Shown here in pieces: positions 54,582-63,210 of a stretch of 64,000 bases of DNA; the first letter of the stretch is position 1, and every line of letters begins with the position of its first letter. The position numbers were made by a program, and so were the translations under genes. Source of the DNA: Halobellus rufus (lineage in GTDB: Archaea; Halobacteriota; Halobacteria; Halobacteriales; Haloferacaceae). The DNA lies in the NCBI RefSeq assembly GCF_000739575.1, contig NZ_BBJO01000009.1:1-64000 (forward strand). The letters run 5' to 3'. The notes beneath the pieces were generated by a model. The model saw nothing but the letters and a program-made list of their open reading frames with translations, ran no database searches and had not been told where the DNA came from.

Positions 54582-55406
54582 ATGGCCGACGACGACCGTC
54601 GAGCGAACCCACCTGCGAGCCCCGAAACGGATTCGACCGGCACCGTCTACCTCGTCGGCAGCGGCCCCGGCGACCCGGAACTGCTGACTGTCAAGGCGCG
54701 ACGCCTCCTTGAGGAGGCCGACGTCGTGCTCCACGACAAGCTCCCCGGCCCGGAGATCCTCGATTCGATCCCCGAGGACAAGCGCGAGGACGTCGGCAAG
54801 CGCGCGGGCGGCGAGTGGACGCCGCAGGAGTACACGAACCGGCGCTTGGTCGAACTCGCCCGCGAGGGGAAGGACGTCGTTCGACTGAAGGGCGGCGACC
54901 CGTTCGTCTTCGGCCGCGGCGGCGAGGAGATGGAGCACCTCGCGAGCGAGGGGGTCCCCTTCGAGGTCGTGCCCGGAATCACCTCCGCGATCGCCGGGCC
55001 GGGGACCGCCGGCATCCCGGTCACCCACCGCGATCACACCTCCTCGGTCTCGTTCGTCACGGGCCACGAGGACCCGACGAAGGAGGAGTCCGCGGTCGAC
55101 TGGGACGCACTCGCGGCGACCGGCGGGACGCTCGTCGTCCTGATGGGCGTCGGAAAGCTCCCGCAGTACACCGCGGCGCTGCGCGAGGCTGGGATGGCTC
55201 CCGAGACGCCCGTCGCGTTGATCGAACGGGCGACGTGGCCGGAGATGCGCGTTGCCAGCGGGACCCTCGAAAATATCGTCGACGTCCGCGACGCCGAGGG
55301 GATCGAACCGCCCGCGATCACCGTCATCGGCGAGGTGGCGGCCACCAGAGACCGCGTCGTCGCGTTCCTGCGCAACCGAACGGGCGGAGTGGAGGGCGAG
55401 CGATGA
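54582..55406 (+). CDS. cobA: Uroporphyrinogen-III C-methyltransferase
   Basis: Adds two methyl groups from SAM to give precorrin-2, feeding siroheme, cobalamin and the archaeal alternative heme route. 274 residues; YLVGSGPGDPELLTVKARRL, RLKGGDPFVFGRGGEE and GTLVVLMGVG are diagnostic. It begins 2 bp after hemC and its stop overlaps the hemD start (ATGA), so the three genes are translated as a unit. Confidence 0.95.
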   Translation: MADDDRRANPPASPETDSTGTVYLVGSGPGDPELLTVKARRLLEEADVVLHDKLPGPEILDSIPEDKREDVGKRAGGEWTPQEYTNRRLVELAREGKDVVRLKGGDPFVFGRGGEEMEHLASEGVPFEVVPGITSAIAGPGTAGIPVTHRDHTSSVSFVTGHEDPTKEESAVDWDALAATGGTLVVLMGVGKLPQYTAALREAGMAPETPVALIERATWPEMRVASGTLENIVDVRDAEGIEPPAITVIGEVAATRDRVVAFLRNRTGGVEGER

Positions 55407-56170
55407 CCCGCGACGTCCGCGTCGCCGTCTTCCGCCCCGACGACGAGCGAATGGACCAGGCCGTCGAACTGCTCGACTCCCTCGGGGCCACTCCCGTCCC
55501 GGACCCGATGCTCGCTGTCGAGCCGACCGGCACGGTCCCAGACACCGGAAACGCGGCGGACGGCACGCCCGCGGACCTCGTCGTCCTGACGAGCAAGACC
55601 GGCGTCGAACTCCTCGATGAGGCGGGCTGGTCGCCGGGAACGGCCACGCTCGCCTGCATCGGACCGCGGACTGCCGCCGCGGCGCGCGCCGCGGGCTGGA
55701 CGGTCGACGTCGTCCCCGAGGAGTACACCTCCTCGGGGCTCGTTTCGCGGCTCGACGGCGACGTCGACGGGCTGCGCGTCGAAGTCGCACGCAGCGACCA
55801 CGGCAGCGAGGTCCTCCTCGACGGGCTCTGCGAGGCGGGCGCGGACGTGCACGAAACGGTCCTCTACCGGCTCGTCAGACCCGAAGGCTCCGGGCAGTCG
55901 ACGGTGATGGCCGCCGGCGGCGACCTCGACGCGGTCTGCTTCACCTCCTCGCTCACCGTCGAGAACTTCCTCGCGGCCGCCGAGGAGCGGGGCGTTCGCG
56001 AGGAAGCGGTCGCCGGCCTGAACCGCGCGGTCGTCGGCGTCATCGGCGCACCCACCCGCGAGACGGCTGAAAGCCACGGTATCCGCGTCGACGTCGTCCC
56101 CGAGAACGCGACGTTCGACGAACTCGCGGCCGCGACCGTCGAGGAAGCCGCGCCGACGTATCACGAGTGA
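55403..56170 (+). CDS. hemD: Uroporphyrinogen-III synthase
   Basis: Cyclises hydroxymethylbilane with D-ring inversion. 255 residues in a two-lobed HemD pattern: VLTSKTGVELLDEAG, ACIGPRTAAAARAAGW, CFTSSLTVENFLAAAEERGV and GVIGAPTRETAESHGI. HemD is poorly conserved, but gene order with hemC and cobA supports the call strongly. Confidence 0.92.
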   Translation: MTRDVRVAVFRPDDERMDQAVELLDSLGATPVPDPMLAVEPTGTVPDTGNAADGTPADLVVLTSKTGVELLDEAGWSPGTATLACIGPRTAAAARAAGWTVDVVPEEYTSSGLVSRLDGDVDGLRVEVARSDHGSEVLLDGLCEAGADVHETVLYRLVRPEGSGQSTVMAAGGDLDAVCFTSSLTVENFLAAAEERGVREEAVAGLNRAVVGVIGAPTRETAESHGIRVDVVPENATFDELAAATVEEAAPTYHE

Positions 56171-56335
56171 CGCCGCGCGTACGATTTCTTCGATAGGCGA
56201 ATTCGGCTCGACGATTGCGACTGAGCAACTGCCAGGGCGGGGGCTTTCGAGGTGTTCATCATCGCTGCCGCAACACAGACACCGACTTCCTCGTACGGGC
56301 GTGGGTTTAAATCCGAGAGCGACCCACGGCCGGGT

Positions 56336-57787
56336 ATGAGCGCGGACACGACGACGAGCGGCGACGGTCCCGTTCCCGAACTCCGCGAGCGGGCCGTCGC
56401 CTGCGCCGAGCGGCTCCGAGACGCCGATCGCGTCCTGCTGGCGTCCCACATCGACGCGGACGGGCTCACGAGCGCCGCCGTCGCCGCCTCGGCCCTCGAA
56501 CGCGCGGAGATTCCGTTCGAGACCGTGTTCGCGAAACAGCTCGACGAGCGGGAGGTCGCCCGGATCGCCGCGACCGACTACGAGACGGTGCTCTTCACCG
56601 ACTTCGGGAGCGGTCAGTTGGACGTCATCGCGCCCCACGCGGCCGAGGGGGCGTTCACGCCGGTCGTCGCCGATCACCACCAGCCCGCTGACCTCCCCGA
56701 CGGCGTCCCGGAACCCGGCCACCACCTGAACCCGCTGCTGTTCGGCCTCGACGGCGCGTCCGAACTGTCGGGCGCGGGCGCGAGCTACGTCCTCGCTCGC
56801 GCGCTCGAACCGTCCGACGGCGACAACCGCGACCTCGCGGCGCTCGCCGTCGTCGGCGCGGTCGGGGATATGCAAGCAACGGACGGCGGCCTCTCCGGCG
56901 CGAATCAGGGCATCGTCGACGAGGGCGTCGCCGCGGGCGTCGTCGAGGAAGCGACGGACCTCCTCGTCTACGGGCGACAGACGCGGCCGCTGCCGAAGTT
57001 CCTCGAGTACGCCAGCGACGTCCGCATTCCGGGGATCACGAACGACGCCAACGGCGCGGTCGAGTTCCTCTCGGGGCTCGATCTGGACCTGCGAGAAGAC
57101 GGCGAGTGGCGTCGCTGGGTCGACCTCACGATGTCCGAGCGACAGACCGTCGTGAGCGGCCTCCTGAAGCGAGCCATCGCCTCGGGCGTCCCCGCCAGCC
57201 GGATCGACGCGCTCGTCGGGACCACCTACACCTTGACCGACGAAGCGCCGGGCACCGAACTCCGGGACGTCAGCGAGTTCTCGACGCTCCTGAACGCGAC
57301 CGCCCGATACGAGCGCGCGGATGTCGGCCTCGCGGTCTGTTTGGGCGATCGAGGGGATGCCCTCGACCGCGCGCGCACGCTGCTCAGGAACCACCGCCGA
57401 AACCTCTCGGAGGGGCTTCAGTGGGTGCAAAACGAGGGGACGACCGTCGAGGAGCACGTCCAGTGGTTCGACGCGGAGACGCGCATCAGAGAGACCATCG
57501 TCGGAATCGTCGCCGGGATGGCCGTCGGGTCCTCGGGGATCCGAGGGGACATTCCGATCCTCGCGTTCGCCGAGAAGTCCGACGAGGAAGTGAAGGTCAG
57601 CGCCCGGGGGACTCACGCACTCGTTCGCGAGGGGCTGGATCTCTCGGCGGTGATGCGCGAGGCCTCCCGCGCGGTCGGCGGCGACGGCGGCGGCCACAAC
57701 GTCGCCGCCGGCGCGACGATCCCCACGGGCTCTCGGGAGGCGTTCGTCGCCGAAGCCGACCGGATCGTCGGCGAACAGTTGTCGTAG
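56336..57787 (+). CDS. DHH-family RecJ-like nuclease/phosphoesterase
   Basis: Start MSADTTTSGDGPVPELRERA, 483 residues. DHH motifs: SHIDADGLTSAAV, FTDFGSGQLD and VADHHQPADL; the DHHA1 C-terminus has GGDGGGHNVAAGATIP. All metal ligands are present. Archaeal RecJ-like proteins act as single-strand exonucleases in replication (GAN/RecJ) or on RNA; which one cannot be decided here. It follows hemD by 165 bp with its own TATA-like TTTAAAT (56306-56312), giving a near-leaderless start. Confidence 0.85.
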   Translation: MSADTTTSGDGPVPELRERAVACAERLRDADRVLLASHIDADGLTSAAVAASALERAEIPFETVFAKQLDEREVARIAATDYETVLFTDFGSGQLDVIAPHAAEGAFTPVVADHHQPADLPDGVPEPGHHLNPLLFGLDGASELSGAGASYVLARALEPSDGDNRDLAALAVVGAVGDMQATDGGLSGANQGIVDEGVAAGVVEEATDLLVYGRQTRPLPKFLEYASDVRIPGITNDANGAVEFLSGLDLDLREDGEWRRWVDLTMSERQTVVSGLLKRAIASGVPASRIDALVGTTYTLTDEAPGTELRDVSEFSTLLNATARYERADVGLAVCLGDRGDALDRARTLLRNHRRNLSEGLQWVQNEGTTVEEHVQWFDAETRIRETIVGIVAGMAVGSSGIRGDIPILAFAEKSDEEVKVSARGTHALVREGLDLSAVMREASRAVGGDGGGHNVAAGATIPTGSREAFVAEADRIVGEQLS

Positions 57788-58419
57788 GTGGCTGTCGCGC
57801 TTCCGCTCCCCAATTGGTATAGCAAAATATAGTTTACTGTCGGTTGTGGCACAGAGCGCGCGGTAGACGAGAATCACCGGAATCAACGCCCTAGTGGCAG
57901 CATTTCACGAGCCACGTACCGCCGATGGCGCTCCGATTCGGACTTCGACGTGAGAGTCTCGAGTGGCCACCTTGTCCCAGTGCGATCACGTTCGATTGAT
58001 ACACCACTCAGCCATATACCACTGGCCAGTTCCGTCGAAGGGGTGCCGCCAGTCCGTCCGCGATCGTCGCGGACACACTCGCCCAGTCGATGCTCGTCGA
58101 TCTGGAGCAACACCGCGCTGCGCGATCGACGCGTTTGCATCTGCCCACGGTCGTACGGATCCGTACGATCAAGCTGACGATAGACAAACGCTCCGTGCTA
58201 GCGGCCGGGTCTGGCTGCGCTTGTCGACGCTGACGTTCGTCTGTGTCAGAAGCAGCCGACGGTTGGGGGGCGTGTTTTGCGTTGTCTTCGCTGATTCTCC
58301 GGTTAGCGGTGTCGTGATGTGCTCACACGTGCGTCGCCAGTCACTGACGCCTCGCTGCGAGCGCTTGCGATAAATCAAATAGTGCTACATTCAATGTTGC
58401 TCTCCCGTCGATCACGACG
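57788..58419. other. 632-bp stretch without a convincing gene
   Basis: Open frames here have no conserved look, biased amino-acid composition and no ribosome-binding sites. The stretch has lower GC than the flanks (for example AATTGGTATAGCAAAATATA at about 57812 and ATAAATCAAATAGTGC at about 58370), with scattered CGATCGxCG palindromes. It could be a worn remnant of a mobile element, but I see no terminal repeats or transposase motif. Confidence 0.5.
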
Positions 58420-59226
58420 TCACTCCGTGGTGATCTCTCGGTAGAACGCCACTGAGAAGACGGCGAAGAAGCCGCCGAACAGCGTTCCGAGCACGAGCAC
58501 GCCGACGCCCACACCGGCGAGCATCGACAGCGAGGGTTCGGGCGCTGGGTTCCCCATCACCGCCGTCGCGTCCGGCGACAGCAGCGTCGATGCACCGGCG
58601 AATCCGATCCCGGCGATCGCGCCCGCGACGCCCGCGACGAGTACGTAACCGACCGTGCTCAGGAGGTTCGCGCGGACGACGCCGACGCTCCGCTTCAGTC
58701 CCTCGACGGCGTCGCGGCCTTCGAGGACGATCGCCTGCCCGTAGAACTGCAAGAAGAACACGACGAGCAGGTACGCGAGGATTCCGATGGCGGCGACGAT
58801 CCCGAGGGCGACGAGGACGGCGAGATTCGGCCCGCCGAACTGGCCGCTTCCGATGAACAGGATCCCGCCCGCGAACGTCGAGACGAACGCGAGCATCCCG
58901 AAGGCGAAGTTGACCGCGAGGAGGACGAGATACGCCACGAGGATCGCCACGTAGTGTCGCTTCCCGCTGTCGAGGAACGTCGCGAGCGACGTCTGCCCGC
59001 CGAGCGCTTCGTCGGCCATCGCGAGCAGTCCGCCCTGGAAGAACGGGATCGCGGCGATCGACAGCAGCGAGACGAGCGCGGAGGCGACGCTCGCGAGGAC
59101 CGGATTCACCGATTGCAGGAGCATCACGGGTAGTTGGACGACCATTACGGCGAGTACCGGGACGAACAGCACCGGATTTCGAACGAGAGCGCCCGGGCTC
59201 TCGCGGAGGGCAGTCAGGACGGCCAT
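58420..59226 (-). CDS. Six-helix membrane protein (DUF7847-like)
   Basis: 268 residues with about six helices in three pairs: LFVPVLAVMVVQLPVMLL, VASALVSLLSIAAIPFF, YVAILVAYLVLLAVNFAF, LVALGIVAAIGILAYLLV, VGYVLVAGVAGAIAGIG and GVGVLVLGTLFGGFFAVF. The pattern resembles haloarchaeal DUF7847 proteins. GRDAVEGLKRSVGVVRANLL is a conserved-looking loop. Substrate unknown. Divergent from the Tat-exported gene at 59328. Confidence 0.7.
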   Translation of the reverse strand: MAVLTALRESPGALVRNPVLFVPVLAVMVVQLPVMLLQSVNPVLASVASALVSLLSIAAIPFFQGGLLAMADEALGGQTSLATFLDSGKRHYVAILVAYLVLLAVNFAFGMLAFVSTFAGGILFIGSGQFGGPNLAVLVALGIVAAIGILAYLLVVFFLQFYGQAIVLEGRDAVEGLKRSVGVVRANLLSTVGYVLVAGVAGAIAGIGFAGASTLLSPDATAVMGNPAPEPSLSMLAGVGVGVLVLGTLFGGFFAVFSVAFYREITTE

Positions 59227-59327
59227 ACGTCGACTGGTACGCTGACAGACATAAATCTACGCCGCGGTACTCCCCGATCAGTGACAACCCGTAGATATTT
59301 TGTTCGGCGGTGGAAAGTGCGACGTAG

Positions 59328-60515
59328 ATGCCGACACGCCGCCGCGCCCTGCTTCTCGGTGCGACCGCTGCTGTCGGCGGCGTGGGATACCTCACTCGTA
59401 GCCGCGCCTCCGCGCAGCCCTCCGTCGATGCTGACGTGGTCGATCGGCTCGACCCGACCTGGCGGTCGATGGCCGAGAGTCCGTGGACCGTCAGTTGGGA
59501 GGCCGACGTCGACGGGCGGCCGGGAGTCGCCGCGGAAACGGCTCGCGGCTCGGTGGTCGTCGCCGGGACGCGATCCGGGGACGATGACTCTCCGGGGTGG
59601 CTCTGCGAGGTCGCCGACGACGGAACGGTCCGCGCGGATCGGACGCTCCACCCCGAGATTCCGAACGGGTCGCCGTCGGCGGTGCTGCCGACGGCCGACG
59701 GGACGCTGATCGGCGGCCACGACGGCGAGGACGCCGCGTGGGTTGCGGCGCTGGATGTGGGGGGTGAACGTCGTTGGTCGCGGCGCTACCGACCGGCGGG
59801 GGGAGATGGTTGGAGTCCGCTGGCGATCGTGCCCACGACCCTATCGACGGGCGCAGCCGCCTACACGCTCGTCTCCAAGCGCGAATCGTACGACGACTGG
59901 CGCGACTCGGCGTGGCTGCTGCAGTTCGAATCGGACGGTGCGGTCCGCTGGAACCGCACCTACGATGCCGACGTTCAATATCTCAAAGACACGTACGCGC
60001 CCGACGGGTCGACGTTCCTCCTCGCAGGGAAACTCGCTGGACCCGCCGATGACGGGTCGCCGGCGGGCGTCCTCGCCATCGGCGACGGCGGGATCGCCTG
60101 GCGGCGGACCTACCCGGCCTACTGGTTCTGGGACATCGCCTCCGCGCCCGACGACGCCGCCGACGCCGTCGTCGTCGGCCAAGTCGACCGGGGCGATAGC
60201 GCCGTCGGCGTCGTCGCACGTCTGGGGGCGGGTGGCAGTGTGAAGTGGTGGCGGACGCTCGCCTCCGAGGACGGCTCGGTCGTCTGTTACGAGATTCGCT
60301 CGACCCCGGGAGGGTACCTCGTCAGGGGGGACGTTCGGCGATCGGAGCGCGACGACGTCCCGTTCTTCGGGGTGCTCGATTCCGACGGGAGTCGCTGTCG
60401 GTGTTACCTGTTCGACGGGTCTCGAGGCGCGCGGCCGCTGTTCGGGGGTGATCGGCCGCTCTCCGTCGAGGAGGTCGACGACGGCTCAGTGATCAAATCG
60501 TACGGAGGGGCCTGA
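59328..60515 (+). CDS. Tat-exported beta-propeller-like protein
   Basis: 395 residues. N-terminus PTRRRALLLGATAAVGGVGY is a Tat signal with likely cleavage after SRASA. The mature part has repeated blade-like units ending in W-R/K-x-T-Y/L (RRWSRRYRPAG, VRWNRTYDADVQY, IAWRRTYPAYWFW, VKWWRTLASEDGS), typical of PQQ-like propellers. No catalytic motif visible. The next gene starts 2 bp after the stop, so the two are co-expressed. Confidence 0.75.
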   Translation: MPTRRRALLLGATAAVGGVGYLTRSRASAQPSVDADVVDRLDPTWRSMAESPWTVSWEADVDGRPGVAAETARGSVVVAGTRSGDDDSPGWLCEVADDGTVRADRTLHPEIPNGSPSAVLPTADGTLIGGHDGEDAAWVAALDVGGERRWSRRYRPAGGDGWSPLAIVPTTLSTGAAAYTLVSKRESYDDWRDSAWLLQFESDGAVRWNRTYDADVQYLKDTYAPDGSTFLLAGKLAGPADDGSPAGVLAIGDGGIAWRRTYPAYWFWDIASAPDDAADAVVVGQVDRGDSAVGVVARLGAGGSVKWWRTLASEDGSVVCYEIRSTPGGYLVRGDVRRSERDDVPFFGVLDSDGSRCRCYLFDGSRGARPLFGGDRPLSVEEVDDGSVIKSYGGA

Positions 60516-60517
60516 CG

Positions 60518-62260
60518 ATGGCGACCACGCTCATCAGGGCCGCCAAGATCGTCGTCCGTCGGCTTCCGGGGATACCGAGCGCGGACCAACTCCTCGGGGT
60601 GGTCAGTGGCACGATCCTCGCGTGGAACACCGTTCCGAGCCTGTTTTCGCTGCCGGCGCTCGGCGAGATCGCGTCGCGGCTCACCGGAGTCCAGCCCGAC
60701 GTGCTCGCGTCCCTCGTCAGTCTCTGTTTGAGCGTCGTGCTCTTGGGCCTCGTCGTCGTCGCCTTCGTTCCGCGGGTGTACGTCGGACCGCTCAGCGAGC
60801 CGATCGAACGCCACTCGCGAGTCCGGCGGATCTTCGTGACGTACGCCTTCGCCGTCGGGACGATATACTACCTCTGGGGGCTGTCAGTCGGGGCTTCGGG
60901 ACTCCCCGCGGGAGTGCCCGGACCGCCGCAGTGGCTGTTGAACGGGGCGCTGTTCCTCGGAATACCGATCCTCGGAACGGCGCTCTACCGGATCGAGCCG
61001 CGATCCGTGAGCCACCCCGACAACCGGTTCGTCCGGCCGTTGGTCGGCCTCTCGACGGACGACGACGCCGCCGAGACGTGGCGGTCGGAGTTCGAGACGC
61101 TGGCGGCGCGGCCCCGGATGCACAAACTCGCGGCCGCACTGGTGGTGACTGCGGGTGCCAGCGTGTTCGTTATGCCCGCGGCGCTCCTCGGGATCTTCGT
61201 CGGGACGCTGAGCCTCTACTATCCGATCATCGAGGTCCTCGCGCTCGCAGGTTCGATCGGGAGCTGGGCGCTACGGAGCGACCGCACGCCGAGGCCCGAC
61301 TCGGTACTCGGCGACGGATTCGACGCCGCCACCGACGTGGACACGTCCTTCTATCGACAGCTCCGCACGGCGGTCACGCCGCGCGCGTGGGGGATCTTCC
61401 TCCCGGTGCTCTTCGGCATCCTCTTCGCCGTGGTCCCGCTGCTGCTCTCCGGCGTCTACAACACGCCGGCTGACGCGTTCAGACCGGCGAGTCTCAGTAG
61501 CGCCTACTGGTCGGTCGTCGAACTCCGGACGGTGGGGAGCGTGGCGTACGCCCTCGACGTCACGGGCGATGCCGCCGTCTGGGCGGCGCTCAGTGTCACC
61601 CCGGTTCTCGTGGTCTGCTACTGTCTGTGGTACTGGTTCCGCGTGGTCCGTCGCGTCCCGACGCTTCTGTATCACGCGGACGAGGCCCCCGTTCGAGCGC
61701 GGGTTCGCGACTCGGCGGCGACGCCCCCCGTGAGCCGCCCCCGCGGTGCGTTCCTCCCGCTGGGTGCCGTCGTGTGGGTCTGGTTGTCTCACCGGTTTAT
61801 GCGGGGCGAGTCGTTCGTCCCGATCCCGGCCGCCCGGGGCGAGTTCGGGTTTCTCCTGGTGTGGTCGATGGCCGTCGCGCTCCTCGGGTGGACCGTCTAC
61901 GACGCGGTGCGGAGTGAACCGAGGGTCCCGGACGGACCCGTCCGGGAGATCTACCTCCCGCTCGGCGTCCAGGTTCTGGTGGTGATCGATATGGGGCTCG
62001 ACAGCCTCGTCGAAGTCGGCAGCCTGCTGGCGCTGTTGATCCTCTCGGTCGGTCTCTACCACCTCCCCTCGAAGACGGAGGCGCTCTTCGAGCTCCCCCG
62101 TTCTCGGCGTCTCCCCGTGCTCGTGGTCGTCGGAGCTGTGTTCTCGGTCTTGACGTCGGTGCGGTACGACGTCGGCTTGAGTCTGCTCGCCGGAGCGGCG
62201 ATGTTCGCGACCCTCGCTCTCGGCGGAGAGTGGCACGAAATCGTCGAAGAGGGGAACTGA
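60518..62260 (+). CDS. Large polytopic membrane protein, unknown
   Basis: 580 residues and about 13 hydrophobic helices, with a central hydrophilic loop (around 170-200, ATDDDAAETWRSEFETLAAR). I recognise no transporter or enzyme motif. It is translationally adjacent (2 bp) to the exported propeller gene, suggesting a membrane partner of that secreted protein. Confidence 0.65.
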   Translation: MATTLIRAAKIVVRRLPGIPSADQLLGVVSGTILAWNTVPSLFSLPALGEIASRLTGVQPDVLASLVSLCLSVVLLGLVVVAFVPRVYVGPLSEPIERHSRVRRIFVTYAFAVGTIYYLWGLSVGASGLPAGVPGPPQWLLNGALFLGIPILGTALYRIEPRSVSHPDNRFVRPLVGLSTDDDAAETWRSEFETLAARPRMHKLAAALVVTAGASVFVMPAALLGIFVGTLSLYYPIIEVLALAGSIGSWALRSDRTPRPDSVLGDGFDAATDVDTSFYRQLRTAVTPRAWGIFLPVLFGILFAVVPLLLSGVYNTPADAFRPASLSSAYWSVVELRTVGSVAYALDVTGDAAVWAALSVTPVLVVCYCLWYWFRVVRRVPTLLYHADEAPVRARVRDSAATPPVSRPRGAFLPLGAVVWVWLSHRFMRGESFVPIPAARGEFGFLLVWSMAVALLGWTVYDAVRSEPRVPDGPVREIYLPLGVQVLVVIDMGLDSLVEVGSLLALLILSVGLYHLPSKTEALFELPRSRRLPVLVVVGAVFSVLTSVRYDVGLSLLAGAAMFATLALGGEWHEIVEEGN

Positions 62261-62335
62261 CGCCGACAGCCTGAGAGCCGAGCGGGACGGCCCCGGACGA
62301 AAACGGGTTTGTACCGCCGCCGACCAATCACGGAT

Positions 62336-62659
62336 ATGACCGACTTCGACCCCGAGAAGTTCGAGGACAAGTACGCCAACTACTTCCCCGAACTCCAGCG
62401 CGCGTACAAGAACGCCTTCGAGACGATGAACGACACCTACGACTCCGAACTCGTCCACGCCATCGACCAGCAGATCCTCAACGAGTCCGAGCCGTTCTAC
62501 GAGGACGGCGACTTCCGGATCGAACTCCCGGAGAACCCGTCCGACCGGCTGACCGCCGTCGTCGTCGACGACGAGAAGCTCTCGGGGGTGCTCGATGCGT
62601 ACCTCGAGGAACTCCGCCGGCAGCACCGACGCGTGTTCGGCCTCGACGACGACGAGTGA
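62336..62659 (+). CDS. Small acidic conserved protein (DUF5783-like)
   Basis: Start MTDFDPEKFEDKYANYFPEL, 107 residues; soluble, helical and very acidic, ending GLDDDE. The FDPEKFEDKYANYFPELQ opening is characteristic of a conserved haloarchaeal family of unknown role. Start preferred over an upstream codon because of the conserved opening and the TATA-distance to 62336. Confidence 0.72.
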   Translation: MTDFDPEKFEDKYANYFPELQRAYKNAFETMNDTYDSELVHAIDQQILNESEPFYEDGDFRIELPENPSDRLTAVVVDDEKLSGVLDAYLEELRRQHRRVFGLDDDE

Positions 62660-62761
62660 CGTCCGATCGACGACGCGAAACGACGCACGAAACCGGCGGA
62701 GATACGGCCGCCGCGTTGTGCGAACCAAAGGCCTAAGCCCGTCGACGCCGAAGCGCTGGGT

Positions 62762-63124
62762 ATGAGCACGGACGCTGCAAGCGGCGACGACGACCTGAAA
62801 GAGCGCGTCACGAACTTCCTGCGCCGGAACTTCCCGCAGATCCAGATGCACGGCGGATCCGCGGCGATTCAGAACCTTGACCGCGAGAACGGCGAGGTCA
62901 CGATCATGCTCGGCGGCGCGTGTTCGGGCTGTGGCATCTCCCCGATGACGATCCAGGCGATCAAGAGCCGGATGGTCAAGGAGATCCCCGAGATCGAGAT
63001 GGTCCACGCCGAGACCGGAATGGGCGGCGGTGGCCACGGCGGCGACGGAATGGCCCCCTCGTTCCCCGGCGAGGAGAGCGGCGAGGACCGAGACGGCGAC
63101 GAAGGCCCGCAGGCTCCGTTCTAA
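62762..63124 (+). CDS. NifU-like Fe-S scaffold protein
   Basis: 120 residues. The NifU C-terminal (Nfu) domain has the cluster-binding CSGCGISPMTIQAIK, with both cysteines intact, and a preceding LRRNFPQIQMHGGSAAIQN. A Gly/Asp-rich tail (GGGGHGGDGM) is unusual. It should carry or deliver [4Fe-4S] clusters. Stand-alone gene. Confidence 0.9.
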   Translation: MSTDAASGDDDLKERVTNFLRRNFPQIQMHGGSAAIQNLDRENGEVTIMLGGACSGCGISPMTIQAIKSRMVKEIPEIEMVHAETGMGGGGHGGDGMAPSFPGEESGEDRDGDEGPQAPF

Positions 63125-63210
63125 CTCGAATCCGATTCTCCGCGGGAGCCGTGTTTCGCTGACGCCGCAGGACCGGAGGCTCTTTGACGCCGTCGGCGAG
63201 ACGTAGGTGT

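Noticed and set aside
57963..58373. A 136-codon open frame in the 57.8-58.4 kb gap
   Set aside because: No ribosome-binding site, low acidity and no conserved blocks; I could not relate it to any transposase.
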